Source: Bog-756 sp963734435
Lineage (GTDB): Bacteria > Actinomycetota > Acidimicrobiia > Acidimicrobiales > RAAP-2
Length of the DNA stretch: 64,000 bases
NCBI GenBank assembly: GCA_963734435.1
Contig: CAVTHA010000005.1
Span: 131,595 to 195,594 of the forward strand
Direction of reading: 5' to 3'
The position numbers and the translations under genes were made by a program. Of the stretch, positions 1 to 9,660 are shown in pieces (within the stretch, counting starts at the first letter, position 1; every line of letters starts with the position of its first letter). The notes beneath the pieces are model-generated. The model was given only the letters and a program-made list of their open reading frames with translations, was not told where the DNA came from and ran no database searches.

Positions 1-1537
1 TCTGTGCCGAGTAGAGCGACGGGAATTCGGCGAACAGCCGGTCGTAGGTATGGCGGTGCGCCGGGTCGGGCAGGTGGGTGGCTTCCAGGGGGACGAGTCC
101 GGCCAGCTCGCCCGGTCGTACCCGGCCGAGTGCCAGGCCGGCGAGCAGGGCGCTGCCCCGCAGGTTGGCGTGCTGGGCGTCGGCGACCTGCTCGATGGGC
201 CGGTCGAGGACGCTGGCATAGATCGAGCACCAGAGCGGGGAGGTGGCGCCCCCGCCCACGGCCCGGATCGGGCCGAGCCGCCGCCCCACGAACCGTTCGA
301 GTGCGCTGGCCAGCCAGCGAGCGTTGAAGGCGACCCCCTCGAGGACGGCGCGGGCCACCTCGGCCCGGGTCGTCCGGAGGGACAGGTTGTGAAAACCACC
401 TCGGGCCGAACGGTTGTCGACCGGGGTCCGCTCCCCGGCCAGCCAGGGGGTGAAGATGAGACCCCCGCTCCCCGCTTCGGCCTCGGCGGCCAGGGCGGTC
501 AGCTGGTCGTAGGAGTGCTGGTCGCCGTCGCCGGGCAACCACCCCTTGAGCCATTCGAGGGCCGCCCCTCCCGAATCCTGGTTGTTGGCCACCAGGTTGA
601 GCCCGTCGAGAAAACCGGGCACCGTCGCCATCTGCCGGATGGGGTCGGTCTTCTTGGCGGGGTAGGGACAGCTCATCCAGCTGGTGGTGGACACGGCCAG
701 GTGGGCCTGATGGGCCAGCACCGCCCCAGCCCCGGCCGCGGCCGAGTGGAGGTCCGGGGTACCGGCCACCACGGGGATGCCGGGGCGGAGCCCGAGCTCG
801 TCGGCGATCTCGGGCAGCACCCCACCGACCACACTGCCGGTCCTGATCAGCGGGGGGAGCTTGGGCGCCGGAAGGCCCGACAGGCCGATGAGCTGGGAAT
901 CGTAGGCCTCATGCCCGGGACGACGGTTGTCGGTGAGCCAGGCCCCGGCCATCGAGGCCGGCGTGGCGGCCGCCACTCCGGTGAAGCGCATCGACAAATA
1001 GTCGACGGGCTCGAGGTACCAGCGGGTGGCCCTGGCCACCTCGGGGAGCTCGTGCTCGACGAAGAGCATGTGGCCGATGGGATCGGCTCCGGACGTCGAC
1101 GGCGCCCCACCGCTCCGGCGGATCCATCGGGCCAGGGTCACCGGTGCATACCCGGCCACCGGTCCGCCGACGGCCCGGCGGACCAGGGGGCCGCCACGGC
1201 AATCGAGCCACATCAGGCACTCGCCCACCGGATGCCCGCTCCCGTCGACGGGGACCGTGCTGGCCCACTGCCCCGTGCATGACACCGTCACGATGTCCCC
1301 GTCTCCCACCACCCCGGAGTCGACTGCCCGTCGGCTGGCCTCGCAGACGAGCCGCCACCACAGCTCGGCGTCCTGGGTGGCGCCGCCGTCGGCCGTGCGC
1401 CGGGTGGCGACCGGCAGGTGTTCGCCATACGCCACCGTGCCGGTGAGCGATACCAGGCCGACCTTCGGGCCGCCCGTGCCCAGGTCGACGGCCAGGGCGA
1501 AGAGGTCTCCGGCGTCCCGATCGGACGGCGGGATCAC
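1..1537 (-). CDS. FGGY-family carbohydrate kinase, xylulokinase-like (3' end outside window)
   Basis: ATP-dependent kinase of a sugar or polyol, cytosolic. The frame is open from a GTG at 1537 to the window edge (about 512 codons), so the C-terminus is missing. An actin-like ATPase fold is visible: a DLGT phosphate-binding turn near residue 18, GTPDLHSAAAG with the putative catalytic Asp near the middle, and GGGATSPLW in the C-terminal nucleotide-binding domain. No ATG fits; the preceding in-frame stop is that of the upstream PLP enzyme, and GTG 1537 places the first strand where FGGY kinases have it. It lies 24 bp after the PLP enzyme and is probably co-transcribed with it and the Gfo/Idh dehydrogenase. 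The substrate cannot be read from sequence. Family call is firm, substrate unknown. Confidence 0.85.
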   Translation of the reverse strand, partial: MIPPSDRDAGDLFALAVDLGTGGPKVGLVSLTGTVAYGEHLPVATRRTADGGATQDAELWWRLVCEASRRAVDSGVVGDGDIVTVSCTGQWASTVPVDGSGHPVGECLMWLDCRGGPLVRRAVGGPVAGYAPVTLARWIRRSGGAPSTSGADPIGHMLFVEHELPEVARATRWYLEPVDYLSMRFTGVAAATPASMAGAWLTDNRRPGHEAYDSQLIGLSGLPAPKLPPLIRTGSVVGGVLPEIADELGLRPGIPVVAGTPDLHSAAAGAGAVLAHQAHLAVSTTSWMSCPYPAKKTDPIRQMATVPGFLDGLNLVANNQDSGGAALEWLKGWLPGDGDQHSYDQLTALAAEAEAGSGGLIFTPWLAGERTPVDNRSARGGFHNLSLRTTRAEVARAVLEGVAFNARWLASALERFVGRRLGPIRAVGGGATSPLWCSIYASVLDRPIEQVADAQHANLRGSALLAGLALGRVRPGELAGLVPLEATHLPDPAHRHTYDRLFAEFPSLYSAQ

Positions 1538-1561
1538 CTTCGGGCCGAAGGCCGCACTGCT

Positions 1562-2953
1562 TCAGCCATCGGCCGGAACGGCCTGCTGTGCGTCCATCAT
1601 CTCCGCCATGACCGTCTTGATGAACTCCTCCGCCTCGTCGGTCATCCCTCCGGCGACGCCTCCGTAGATGGCGCCGGTCTTGGGCACCTCGCCGGCGTGG
1701 ACGGCGGCGTAGGCCACCGCGTCGTTGAGATCCGCCGCGAACAGGTCGGCCACGCCCGCCTGGGTCTGCGGCCGGGTGACGGCCATGTGAAGGGCGTTCG
1801 GGTACTGCTGCCCGTTGAACCGCCAGCCACGGTCGCGCATGAAGTCGTTCACGTGGTAGATGTCGAACTGGTCCGACGTGAAGCTGAACAGGAAGGTGGG
1901 GTCACCGAGGATCGCCAGCTCGGGATGGGAGCGGACGGCGTCCTGCATGGCCGCCGAAGTGGCGAAGATGTCCTGGGCGTAGCGGCGGTACCCTTCCCGG
2001 CCCAGCTGGACCATGGCGGCCCAGGTGGCGGCGATGAGGCCCCCTGAGCGCGATCCCTCCATGCCGGGCGAGCAGTACTTGCCGCCGCTCCAGTCGGTGC
2101 GGAAGAAGTACTGGGCGTCGCGGAGCGCCTTGTCGCGGAAGGTGAGCACCGAGGTCCCTTTGAAGGCATAGCCGTACTTGTGGGTGTCGGCCGACATCGA
2201 GGTCACCCCCGGAAGCCGGTAGTCGAACACCGGGATGTCGTAGCCGAGCTCCTGGCCGAACGGGAGGATGAATCCACCGAGACAGCTGTCCACGTGCAGT
2301 CCGACCCCACGCCGCAACGCCAACTCCGAGAGGGCCTCGATCGGGTCGACCGTGCCGTAGCCGTAGTTACAGGCCGAGCCGATGACCGCCACCGTGTTGG
2401 CGTCGATGTGTCGGTCCACCCAGTCCACGTCGACCAGCGTGCTGTCCGGGTCGACCGGCGCGACCCGCAGGTCGATGCCGAACAGATGGCATGCCTTGTC
2501 GAATGCCGGGTGCCCGGTCTCCGGCTTGATCACGTTCGGCCGGACGATTCCGCGGGCCTGTGCCCCATGCTCGCGGTAGGCCAGCATGGCATGGCAGATG
2601 CTGCCCGTGCCGCCCGTGGCCACCAGGCCCACCGGGTCGCCGTCGGTGACCGCATCGGCGTGCAGGAGGTCGAGGGTCATGGCGATGATCTCGGCCTCGA
2701 ATTTCGTTGCGCTCGGGCACATGTCTCGCTGCAGCACGTTGACGTGGGCGAAGAGGCCGAACGCTTCGTTCATGAACCGGTAGTGGTCGTGATCGCCGCA
2801 GTACATGGTGCCCGAGCACTTGCCCGACTCCCAGGTGGCGTCCTCCTCGGTGGCCATGGTCTTCAGCTCGGCGAGGATCTCCGACCGCGGGGTTCCTGAC
2901 TCTGGGAGCCGGCGGTGCACCTCGTACCGGTCTGCGTAGGGGAATGTGCTCAT
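1562..2953 (-). CDS. PLP-dependent decarboxylase/lyase, sphingosine-1-phosphate-lyase-like
   Basis: Fold-type I PLP enzyme of the group II decarboxylase/S1P-lyase type, 463 aa, cytosolic. Visible signs are the PLP lysine in SADTHKYGYAFKG (about residue 258), the HVDSCLGGF segment that supplies the Asp for the pyridine nitrogen, and the ATGGTGSICHA phosphate-binding turn. The start at 2953 (MSTFPYADR) has AAGGAG seven bases upstream; the longer frame to 3007 overlaps the upstream gene and has no such site. S1P-lyase relatives cleave phosphorylated amino alcohols while glutamate-decarboxylase relatives decarboxylate amino acids; the motifs lean to the lyase side. It sits between a Gfo/Idh dehydrogenase (22 bp upstream) and an FGGY kinase (24 bp downstream), which suggests a small catabolic operon for a polyol or amino-polyol. 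That role is inferred. Confidence 0.82.
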   Translation of the reverse strand: MSTFPYADRYEVHRRLPESGTPRSEILAELKTMATEEDATWESGKCSGTMYCGDHDHYRFMNEAFGLFAHVNVLQRDMCPSATKFEAEIIAMTLDLLHADAVTDGDPVGLVATGGTGSICHAMLAYREHGAQARGIVRPNVIKPETGHPAFDKACHLFGIDLRVAPVDPDSTLVDVDWVDRHIDANTVAVIGSACNYGYGTVDPIEALSELALRRGVGLHVDSCLGGFILPFGQELGYDIPVFDYRLPGVTSMSADTHKYGYAFKGTSVLTFRDKALRDAQYFFRTDWSGGKYCSPGMEGSRSGGLIAATWAAMVQLGREGYRRYAQDIFATSAAMQDAVRSHPELAILGDPTFLFSFTSDQFDIYHVNDFMRDRGWRFNGQQYPNALHMAVTRPQTQAGVADLFAADLNDAVAYAAVHAGEVPKTGAIYGGVAGGMTDEAEEFIKTVMAEMMDAQQAVPADG

Positions 2954-2975
2954 GGACTGACTCCTTGTTGACGGT

Positions 2976-3971
2976 TCAGGCGGGGCGCGGCGCCATGTTT
3001 GCAGCACGGTACACGGCGTCGATCACCTCCATGTTGGCCACGGCGTCATCCGGTCCGGTCAGGACCGGACCGCCTCGGAGGACGGCATGGCAGAACGCAT
3101 CGAGCTGGAAGGAGTAAGTCGGCCGTCGCGACGGGATCTCCGTCCTCCGGATGTCGCCCGACCGGACCCTGAGCCAACTGACGTACTGGGGGGCGATGGG
3201 GTTGAACACCCGCATTTCGCCCTGGTCGCCAACCACGCGGGCCGCCAGGTGCAAGAACGATGAGGACCACATCGAACAGTGCACCGACGCAGTGTGTCCA
3301 CCCGGGAATTGCAGGTGTGCGCTCATGGCCCGGTCGACCTCCGGGCTCTGGAGCTTGGCGTCGGCTGCGATCACCGTGGGCTCTTCGCCTCCGAGCAGAC
3401 GGGTCATGTGCACGACGTAGGAGCCCATGTCCATCATGGCCCCGCCCGACAGCCCGTATTGGTAGCGGATGTCCGACTTGTTGAGGAGCGGGGCACACAG
3501 CCAGGCCTCGATGTGTCGCAACCGGCCGAGCTCGCCGCCGTCCACGATCTCGCGCATGCGGTGGGCCAGCGGATGATAGCGGTAGTGGAAGGCTTCCATG
3601 ACCACCAGCCTGGCGTCTGAGGTGCGCGCCGCCTCCGCCACCACCCGAGCCTGCACGGCATTGGAGGTGAAGGGCTTCTCGCACAGGACGTGCTTGCCGG
3701 CCTCCATGGCAGCCAGGGTCCATCCGGCGTGGAGACTGTTCGGCAGCGGTACGTAGACGGCGTCCACTTCGGGGTCGGATACGACGGCCTCGTAGGTGTC
3801 GAGCACCCGCGGGATGTGGTGGCGGTGGGCGAACGCCTGAGCCCGGGCCGGGTCGCGTGCCGCTACGGCCCCGACCGTCGCCTCGGGGTTGGTCCGGACC
3901 GGGCGCACCAGGGCGGCCGGTGCGATCCGAGCCGCGCCGAGCACTCCGAATCTCACTGGCGTGTCGGTCAT
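2976..3971 (-). CDS. Gfo/Idh/MocA-family oxidoreductase
   Basis: NAD(P)-dependent sugar or inositol dehydrogenase-like protein, 331 aa. The N-terminus shows the Rossmann turn GVLGAARIA (residues 9-17). LCEKPF near residue 97 is the EKP signature, in which Lys is catalytic, and MEAFHYRYHP is the usual segment at the domain junction. Length is typical. GGGAGG lies just upstream of the ATG at 3971, and the gene is the first of three closely spaced minus-strand genes ending in an FGGY kinase. Members act on sugars, inositols or aldoses and some on trans-dihydrodiols, so the substrate is open. Confidence 0.88.
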   Translation of the reverse strand: MTDTPVRFGVLGAARIAPAALVRPVRTNPEATVGAVAARDPARAQAFAHRHHIPRVLDTYEAVVSDPEVDAVYVPLPNSLHAGWTLAAMEAGKHVLCEKPFTSNAVQARVVAEAARTSDARLVVMEAFHYRYHPLAHRMREIVDGGELGRLRHIEAWLCAPLLNKSDIRYQYGLSGGAMMDMGSYVVHMTRLLGGEEPTVIAADAKLQSPEVDRAMSAHLQFPGGHTASVHCSMWSSSFLHLAARVVGDQGEMRVFNPIAPQYVSWLRVRSGDIRRTEIPSRRPTYSFQLDAFCHAVLRGGPVLTGPDDAVANMEVIDAVYRAANMAPRPA

Positions 3972-4212
3972 ACGACCTACCTCCCTGCGCCCCTGCTCGG
4001 GGCGGCGGCCGCGTTCCGGGGACGGTCCTGCGGGTCGGCCTCCCCGGTGGGCCGATCGACCGGTTCGGCGTCGGTGCAGGATAACGTCGCCGCCAGGGTG
4101 CCGGTGGCCTTTCCGACTGCCGAAAGGTCAACCTCGAGTCCCCCGACGCCAGGAGGTGGCTCGGGCGGGACTACGAGGCCTTCGGGCCAGCGTCGTCGCC
4201 GTAGAGGGGCGG

Positions 4213-5751
4213 CTACCGGCCGATCGGCACTTCACTGTTCTCCTGGAGTGGGGTGGCATCGAGGGCACAGTGGCTGAGCGCCACCCGGCCTCGGGCACGC
4301 CGGCGACCGGCGACCTCAGGCGGGTTCCGGATGCCGATCCCGGCCACTATGCCGGCGCCGACGGACCAGGCACCGGCGATCACCACCGCTCGCTGGAACC
4401 CCTGCGCCAGCTGGTGTGGATGCAGATAGCTCAGTCCGGTGATCCCGCCCAGCGCCGGCAACACGGCCACGGCGATGAGGCCCCCGATCCGCGCCACATC
4501 GTTGTTCACCGCCGAAGCCAATCCGGCGTGGCGTTCAGGCACCGAATTGAGGGCGGTGGCGGTGAGGGGTGCCACCGTGGTGGCCAGACCGGCGGCCATG
4601 ACCATCAGCGCCGGGAACACGCCGCTCAGATAGGAACGGTCCGGTGCCCGGCTCAACAGACCGAGACCGATGCCCACCACCACCGGGCCGACGGCCATCT
4701 GCAGGCGGGGCCCGATGGCGGCGGCGACGCGCCCGGAGCGGGCGGAGAAGGCCAGCATCACCGCCGTCAGGGGCAACAGGGCGATCCCCGACTCGAGGGG
4801 TGAATAGCCGTTGACCACCTGCAACATGACCGGGAGGAGGAAGAGGACCCCGCCCAGCCCGGCGTACACCACGAACGTCACTGTGTTGGTCACCGTGAAC
4901 TGTCGGTTGGAGAAGATCCCGAGCGGCAACATGGGTGCGCTCGACCGGCGTTCCACCCACCCGAACACCACCGCTCCGATCACCCCCACGGTGAGGGCGG
5001 CAAGCACCGCCCCCGAACCCCAGCCGCGGGCGGGCCCCTCGATGAGCCCGTAGGCCAGCGCGGCCAGAAATGCGGTGGCCAGGGCGGCCCCCAGGAGGTC
5101 GAGGCGGCCGGTGGACGTCGGGTCACGGGTCTCGGGCACGTGCCGGGCCGACAACACCATCACCAGGACGCCGACCGGGAGGTTGATCAAGAAGATCCAG
5201 CGCCACGAGGCCGCGGCGATCAGGTAGCCGCCGAGAAGCGGTCCGGCTGCCGTCGCCACCCCACCCAGACCGGACCAGGCACCGATGGCTTCTCCCCGGT
5301 CCTCGGATGCGAAGGAGGCCTCGATTATGGCCAGGCTCCCCGGCGTGAGCAGCGCGCCGCCGACGCCCTGCAGCATCCGGGTCACCACCAGTTGGCCCGA
5401 CCCGGAGGCCACCGCGCAGGCTGCCGACGCCACTGTGAACCAGGCGATCCCGACCATGAAGATCCGTTTTCGCCCGTAGCGGTCGCCGAGCGAACCGCCC
5501 AGCAGTAGCAGCGAGGACAAGGTCAGCGTGTAGCCGGTCACCACCCATTGCAAGGTGCCGACCGAGGCATGGAAGTCCCGGCCGATCGTCGGGAGGGCGA
5601 TGCCGATGACCGTGGCATCGATGGCGGCCATCCCGGATCCGAGCACCGTGGCGGCGATGACCCACCGGCCTGCCGCGGAGCGCAAGGGGAGGGCGGGGGG
5701 CCGGCCAGGTTCGTCCGGGGGGGCGGCGGCCATCCCGACACCGTCCCACAT
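4213..5751 (-). CDS. DHA2-family MFS transporter (EmrB/QacA type)
   Basis: Proton-coupled exporter of the inner membrane, 512 aa with about 14 hydrophobic segments. Motif A GGSLGDRYGRKR lies near residue 85 and the antiporter-type motif C region GVGGALLTPGSLAIIEAS follows; AAIDATVIGIALPTI is the typical first helix of the DHA2 group. The C-terminal tail is basic and cytosolic. An internal ATG at 5733 (MAAAPPDEPG) is an equally good start; neither has a strong ribosome site. It is transcribed towards the Gfo/Idh-PLP-kinase operon with 241 bp between, in which I see no gene. Substrates are probably small hydrophobic or toxic compounds, from family knowledge only. Confidence 0.85.
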   Translation of the reverse strand: MWDGVGMAAAPPDEPGRPPALPLRSAAGRWVIAATVLGSGMAAIDATVIGIALPTIGRDFHASVGTLQWVVTGYTLTLSSLLLLGGSLGDRYGRKRIFMVGIAWFTVASAACAVASGSGQLVVTRMLQGVGGALLTPGSLAIIEASFASEDRGEAIGAWSGLGGVATAAGPLLGGYLIAAASWRWIFLINLPVGVLVMVLSARHVPETRDPTSTGRLDLLGAALATAFLAALAYGLIEGPARGWGSGAVLAALTVGVIGAVVFGWVERRSSAPMLPLGIFSNRQFTVTNTVTFVVYAGLGGVLFLLPVMLQVVNGYSPLESGIALLPLTAVMLAFSARSGRVAAAIGPRLQMAVGPVVVGIGLGLLSRAPDRSYLSGVFPALMVMAAGLATTVAPLTATALNSVPERHAGLASAVNNDVARIGGLIAVAVLPALGGITGLSYLHPHQLAQGFQRAVVIAGAWSVGAGIVAGIGIRNPPEVAGRRRARGRVALSHCALDATPLQENSEVPIGR

Positions 5752-5890
5752 CGGCTGGTTTCGGGCCGCCAGGGTGGGCTGGGCCAGGCCGGATCCGGAC
5801 CGGGCGGCGGTGAGGCCGATGTACCTCGGCGTCGACGGCTGCTCCGTCGGATTTCGTCAATTCTGCAAGGGAACGTGCCGATAGAGGGGC

Positions 5891-8165
5891 ATGAGGCGGC
5901 TGCTCAGTGGCGGCACCAGGGCGGAGGAGGGGCTGGAGACCCGCCAGTTGGGCCAGGTCGCCGCCGGCCTCTGGCTGTTCTCGGCCTTTCTCGGGATGGT
6001 GGCGGAACTGGCGGTGCCGGCGGGCCCGGGCACATCGCACCTGAGCACCGTGGTCATCGGTGGGGTGTCCCTCGTCGGGGGGGCCGCCATCTGGTTCATC
6101 CCATGGGAGCGGTGGCCCCGCCGCACGTTGCTCTGCCTGGTGCCTCTGGCGTTCGCCTTCATCGGGCTCAACCTCCGGGCGGCCAACGGCAATGCGTACC
6201 TCTATGCCATCACCTTCCTCATCGTCTTCGTGTGGATCGGCCTAGCCCAGCCCAGTGGCACCGGCTTGGTGTTCACCCCTCTACTGGTCGTGGCCTATGT
6301 GGTCCCGGTGTTCGGCCTCGACTCCCGCCAGTCGGCGATGGGGTTGGCGTCAACCCTGTACGTGGTGCCGTGCTGTGTCCTGGTGGGCGAAGCGGTGGCA
6401 TGGGGCATGACCCTCCTCCGCCGGTCCGAGTCGGCCCTCGAGGAATCCCGAGAGCGATACATGGCATCGTTCGAAGAGGCGCCAATCGGCATCGCCCTCT
6501 GCTCGGTCGACGGAACGCTCCTGCGGGTCAACCGCTCCTATGCCGCCATCTTCGGGAGGGCCCCTGACGACATGAAGGGCAGACGGGTCCTCGATCTCAC
6601 CCATCCCAACGACCGGGAGGCCACTCGGGGCCACATCGATGCGCTACTGGCCGGTGACATCGAGCGCTACACGCTGGAGAAGCGCTACTGGCGGTCGGAC
6701 GGAGACGCGGTTTGGGTGTCCGTGAGCGCCTCCTGCGCGCGCGACCGGTCAGGGCGACCGCTCTACCTGATCGCCCAGGTCGAGGACATCACCGAACAGC
6801 GTGCCCTACGTGAGCAGCTGGCCCACGAGGCGGTGCACGATCAGCTGACCGGCCTGCCCAACCGGGTGATGTTCATGGACCGACTCGAGCGCTCCCTTCT
6901 CGACTTCTCTCGAGGAGGTCGTCCGGTTGCCTTGATGTTCCTCGATCTCGACCGGTTCAAGCTGATCAACGACGGGCTGGGCCATGACGCCGGTGACCGT
7001 CTACTGCAAAAAGTAGGGGAGCGGCTCCAGGACGGCTTGCGCTCGGCCGATCTGCTCGCCCGCTTCGGCGGTGACGAATTCACCGTACTCTGCCAGGTCG
7101 ACGACTCGGATGAGGCGCTGCGGGTCGCCCGGCGGCTGAAGTCCGCCATGGAGCCCCCGTTGGTCGGACCGGACGGTGAGCAATTCGTCTCGGTGAGCAT
7201 CGGGATCGCCCTGTCGCGTTCGGGCACCACCGATGCGTCGACACTGCTACGACAGGCGGACGTGGCCATGTACCGGGCCAAGGAGCGGGTGTCGGAACAC
7301 ATCGCCGTCTACAGCGTCGGCGATCAGCTCTTGGCCGTGGACAACTTGCAGATGTCGAACGACCTACATCGGGCCCTCGAACGGTTCGAGTTCGAGCTTC
7401 ACTACCAGCCGTTCGTCGACCTGCAGTCGTTCACCCTGGTCGGGCTGGAGGCCTTGATCCGCTGGCGGCACCCGGTTCGCGGGCATGTTGCTACCCGGCG
7501 ACTTCATCCCTGCGGCCGAGGATTCAGGCCTCATCGTCCCGATCGGTCGCTGGGTCATTCGGGAAGCCTGCCGCCAGGCCGGGGCGTGGGCGAAAGAGCG
7601 CGAGCTTGTCCACCAGGACCGCCATCGACTGAATGTCGCGGTCAATGTCTCGGCGAAGCAGCTGGCCGACCCGTTGTTCGGGCCCTCACTGGCTGAGGCG
7701 CTGGATGACTCAGGCTTCAACGCCGATCAGCTCTGGCTCGAGGTCACCGAGGGCATCATCCTCCATGACCCTGATGCGGCCGCGGCCGCCATGCGCGATC
7801 TGAGAAGTCTCGGGGTGCATATCGCCATCGACGATTTCGGAACGGGCTACTCGTCACTGAGCTACTTGAAGCGACTGCCCGTCGAGATCCTCAAGATCGA
7901 CCGGAGCTTCATCGATCAGCTGGACCAGGATGCCGACGACCGGGCCATCGTCCGGGCCATCATGGCGCTCGGGGATTCCCTGGGCCTCGCCGTCATCGGA
8001 GAGGGAGTGGAGCGGTCGAGCCAAGCGGCCGAACTGAGCTCTCTCGGTTGTCACGTCGCCCAGGGCTTTCTCTACGGTCGACCTCTCCCGCCCTCGTCGA
8101 TAGGCGAGTGTCCCACCGACGACCTGGCCGGCTGGTTGGCCGACGTCCACCTCACGGCGGTCTGA
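5891..8165 (+). CDS. PAS-GGDEF-EAL cyclic-di-GMP signalling protein (one frameshift)
   Basis: Membrane protein predicted to make and/or break cyclic-di-GMP. About six hydrophobic helices (residues 20-180) are followed by a PAS domain (about 185-300), a GGDEF domain (about 315-475) with an intact GGDEF active site in RFGGDEFTVL, and an EAL domain (about 490-745). The EAL domain keeps LEALIRWRHP, NVAVNVS, LEVTEG, DDFGTGYSSLSY, KIDRSF and GEGVE, so all metal-binding residues seem present. The frame breaks once near 7484, where GGGCATG should read as Gly-Met; one extra base moves translation into the frame that holds the rest of the EAL domain. Without the shift the protein would end at 7696 in nonsense. 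The shift is probably a sequence error, because nothing else is decayed. Confidence 0.85.
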
Positions 8166-8189
8166 TCAGTTGGGCGGCGACGCCTCGTC

Positions 8190-9445
8190 TCAGGGCCTCC
8201 GCCCGTTGGGCATGAGATCACCCGTTCCCCACTGGTCGAGGGAGTTGAGCTGGACGTGGTCGCCCGTCGCCTCGACGATCCGGTTTCCACCTATGTACAT
8301 GGCGGTGTGGTACACGGTGGTCCAGTCAGTCTGGCTGTAGCCCCAGAAGACCAGATCGCCCGCCCGGAGGCTGGTCGATCGGCACCGGCGCCCCGGCCGT
8401 GTGGTACTGGTCATCGGCCACCCGGGCGAAGGCGATGCCGTCAGCCTGGCTCCACGCGGCCAGGACGAGTCCCGAGCAGTCGTAGCCTGCGGGACCGTTG
8501 CCTCCCCAGATGTAGGGCTTCCCGAGTTGCTGGAGGGCGAACAGCACGGCGCGGTCCCCGGGGTGATTGGGAGAGGAGCACGGCGGTGGTCGGGGCGCTG
8601 CCGGCGGCGTCGCCCAATGCGACCTCGGTCCCGCTCTGCTGCACGATCCAGTAGCCATGCCCGGAGCGGATGGGGATCAGTTGCTGCACCGGATCGCCGG
8701 GAGTATCGGCCGCCGAACCGTAGAAGGCAGCGTCCCCGAAGGTGAACACGCCTCCGTCGGAGGCCACCAGCCAGTAGCCACGGCCGTCGGGGGTGGGCGC
8801 CATGCCGACGATGGGCTGGTTGAGCCGGATGGCCCCGGTCGAGCCGTAGAAGACGGCGTCCCCGAAGGTGAACACGCCTCCGTCGGAGGCCACCAGCCAG
8901 TAGCCACGGCCGTCGGGCGTGGGGGCCATGCCGACGATGGGCTGGTTGAGCGGGATGGCCCCGGTCGAGCCGTAGAAGACGCCGTCCCCGAAGGTGAACA
9001 CGCCTCCGTCGGAGGCCACCAGCCAGTAGCCGTTGCCGTCGGGCGTGGGTGCCATGCCGACGATGGGCTGGTTGAGCCGGATGGCCCCGGTCGAGCCGAA
9101 GAACCGGGCGTCGCCGTAGGTGAACACCCCGCCGTCGGAAGCCACCATCCAGTAGCCCCGGTGGTCAGAGGAGGGCACCACCCTGACGATCGGCTGGTTG
9201 AGGGGCCCGGCCGGCGACCCGTAGGGAGGTGCTCCGAAGGCGTACACGGAGCCCGACGGCGTGGCCAGCCAGAAGTTGCTCTGTTCCTGGCCCGTGACGT
9301 GGGGCCGAGCCGGGTTGGCGCCGGCCGGCGGGCCGGAGGACGAGACCCAGCCCGCGTCGACGCCCAGGCAGGCGAAGGCCAACGACCAGACTGTGATCCG
9401 AATGCGGCCCTGCCCCACGCCGCGCTCTCCGTCCTCTGTCCGCAT
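8190..9445 (-). pseudogene. NlpC/P60 peptidoglycan hydrolase with N-terminal 42-residue repeats (two frameshifts)
   Basis: Secreted cell-wall endopeptidase. The N-terminus has a hydrophobic signal-like stretch (about residues 16-40). Five to six repeats of about 42 residues follow, patterned GYWLVASDGGVFTFGDAVFY then NQPIVGMAPTPDG. The C-terminal half is NlpC/P60: LGKPYIWGGNGPAGYDCSGL holds the catalytic Cys, YHTAMYIGGNRIVEA the catalytic His. Two single-base shifts break the frame: near 8560 in a CCCCGGGG run, and near 8372 in CAGCCTC, after which RAGDLVFWGYSQTD restores the family sequence. Both domains are otherwise intact, so the gene is probably functional in the organism. The same repeat module occurs in the GH16 protein at 21.3 kb. 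Confidence 0.8.
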
Positions 9446-9496
9446 GCCGATGTCTCGGCGTACACGTTGAGTGACGATGCTGCCACTCCAGGTGTC

Positions 9497-9604
9497 AATT
9501 GGGCAAGGTCAATGGGCAAGGATGGTTGGGCAAGGTCGGTTGGGCAAGGTCGGTTTGGCGAGGTCGGGGGCCGAGCTGATCGGTGACGGAGCTGATCGGT
9601 GACG
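9497..9604. repeat. Short tandem repeats between the wall hydrolase and the monooxygenase
   Basis: The first part holds four to five imperfect copies of a 14-15 bp unit built on TTGGGCAAGGTCGG (about 9497-9565). The second is a perfect pair of the 16-mer GAGCTGATCGGTGACG at 9573-9588 and 9589-9604. It lies upstream of the wall-hydrolase start and after the monooxygenase stop, so it could affect expression of the hydrolase or simply be slippage-prone DNA. Confidence 0.8.
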
Positions 9605-9660
9605 GAGCTATTGGTCGGCCCGGAGATCAGGTGGATGGGTGCCCCTGTGGCGATCGGCCG

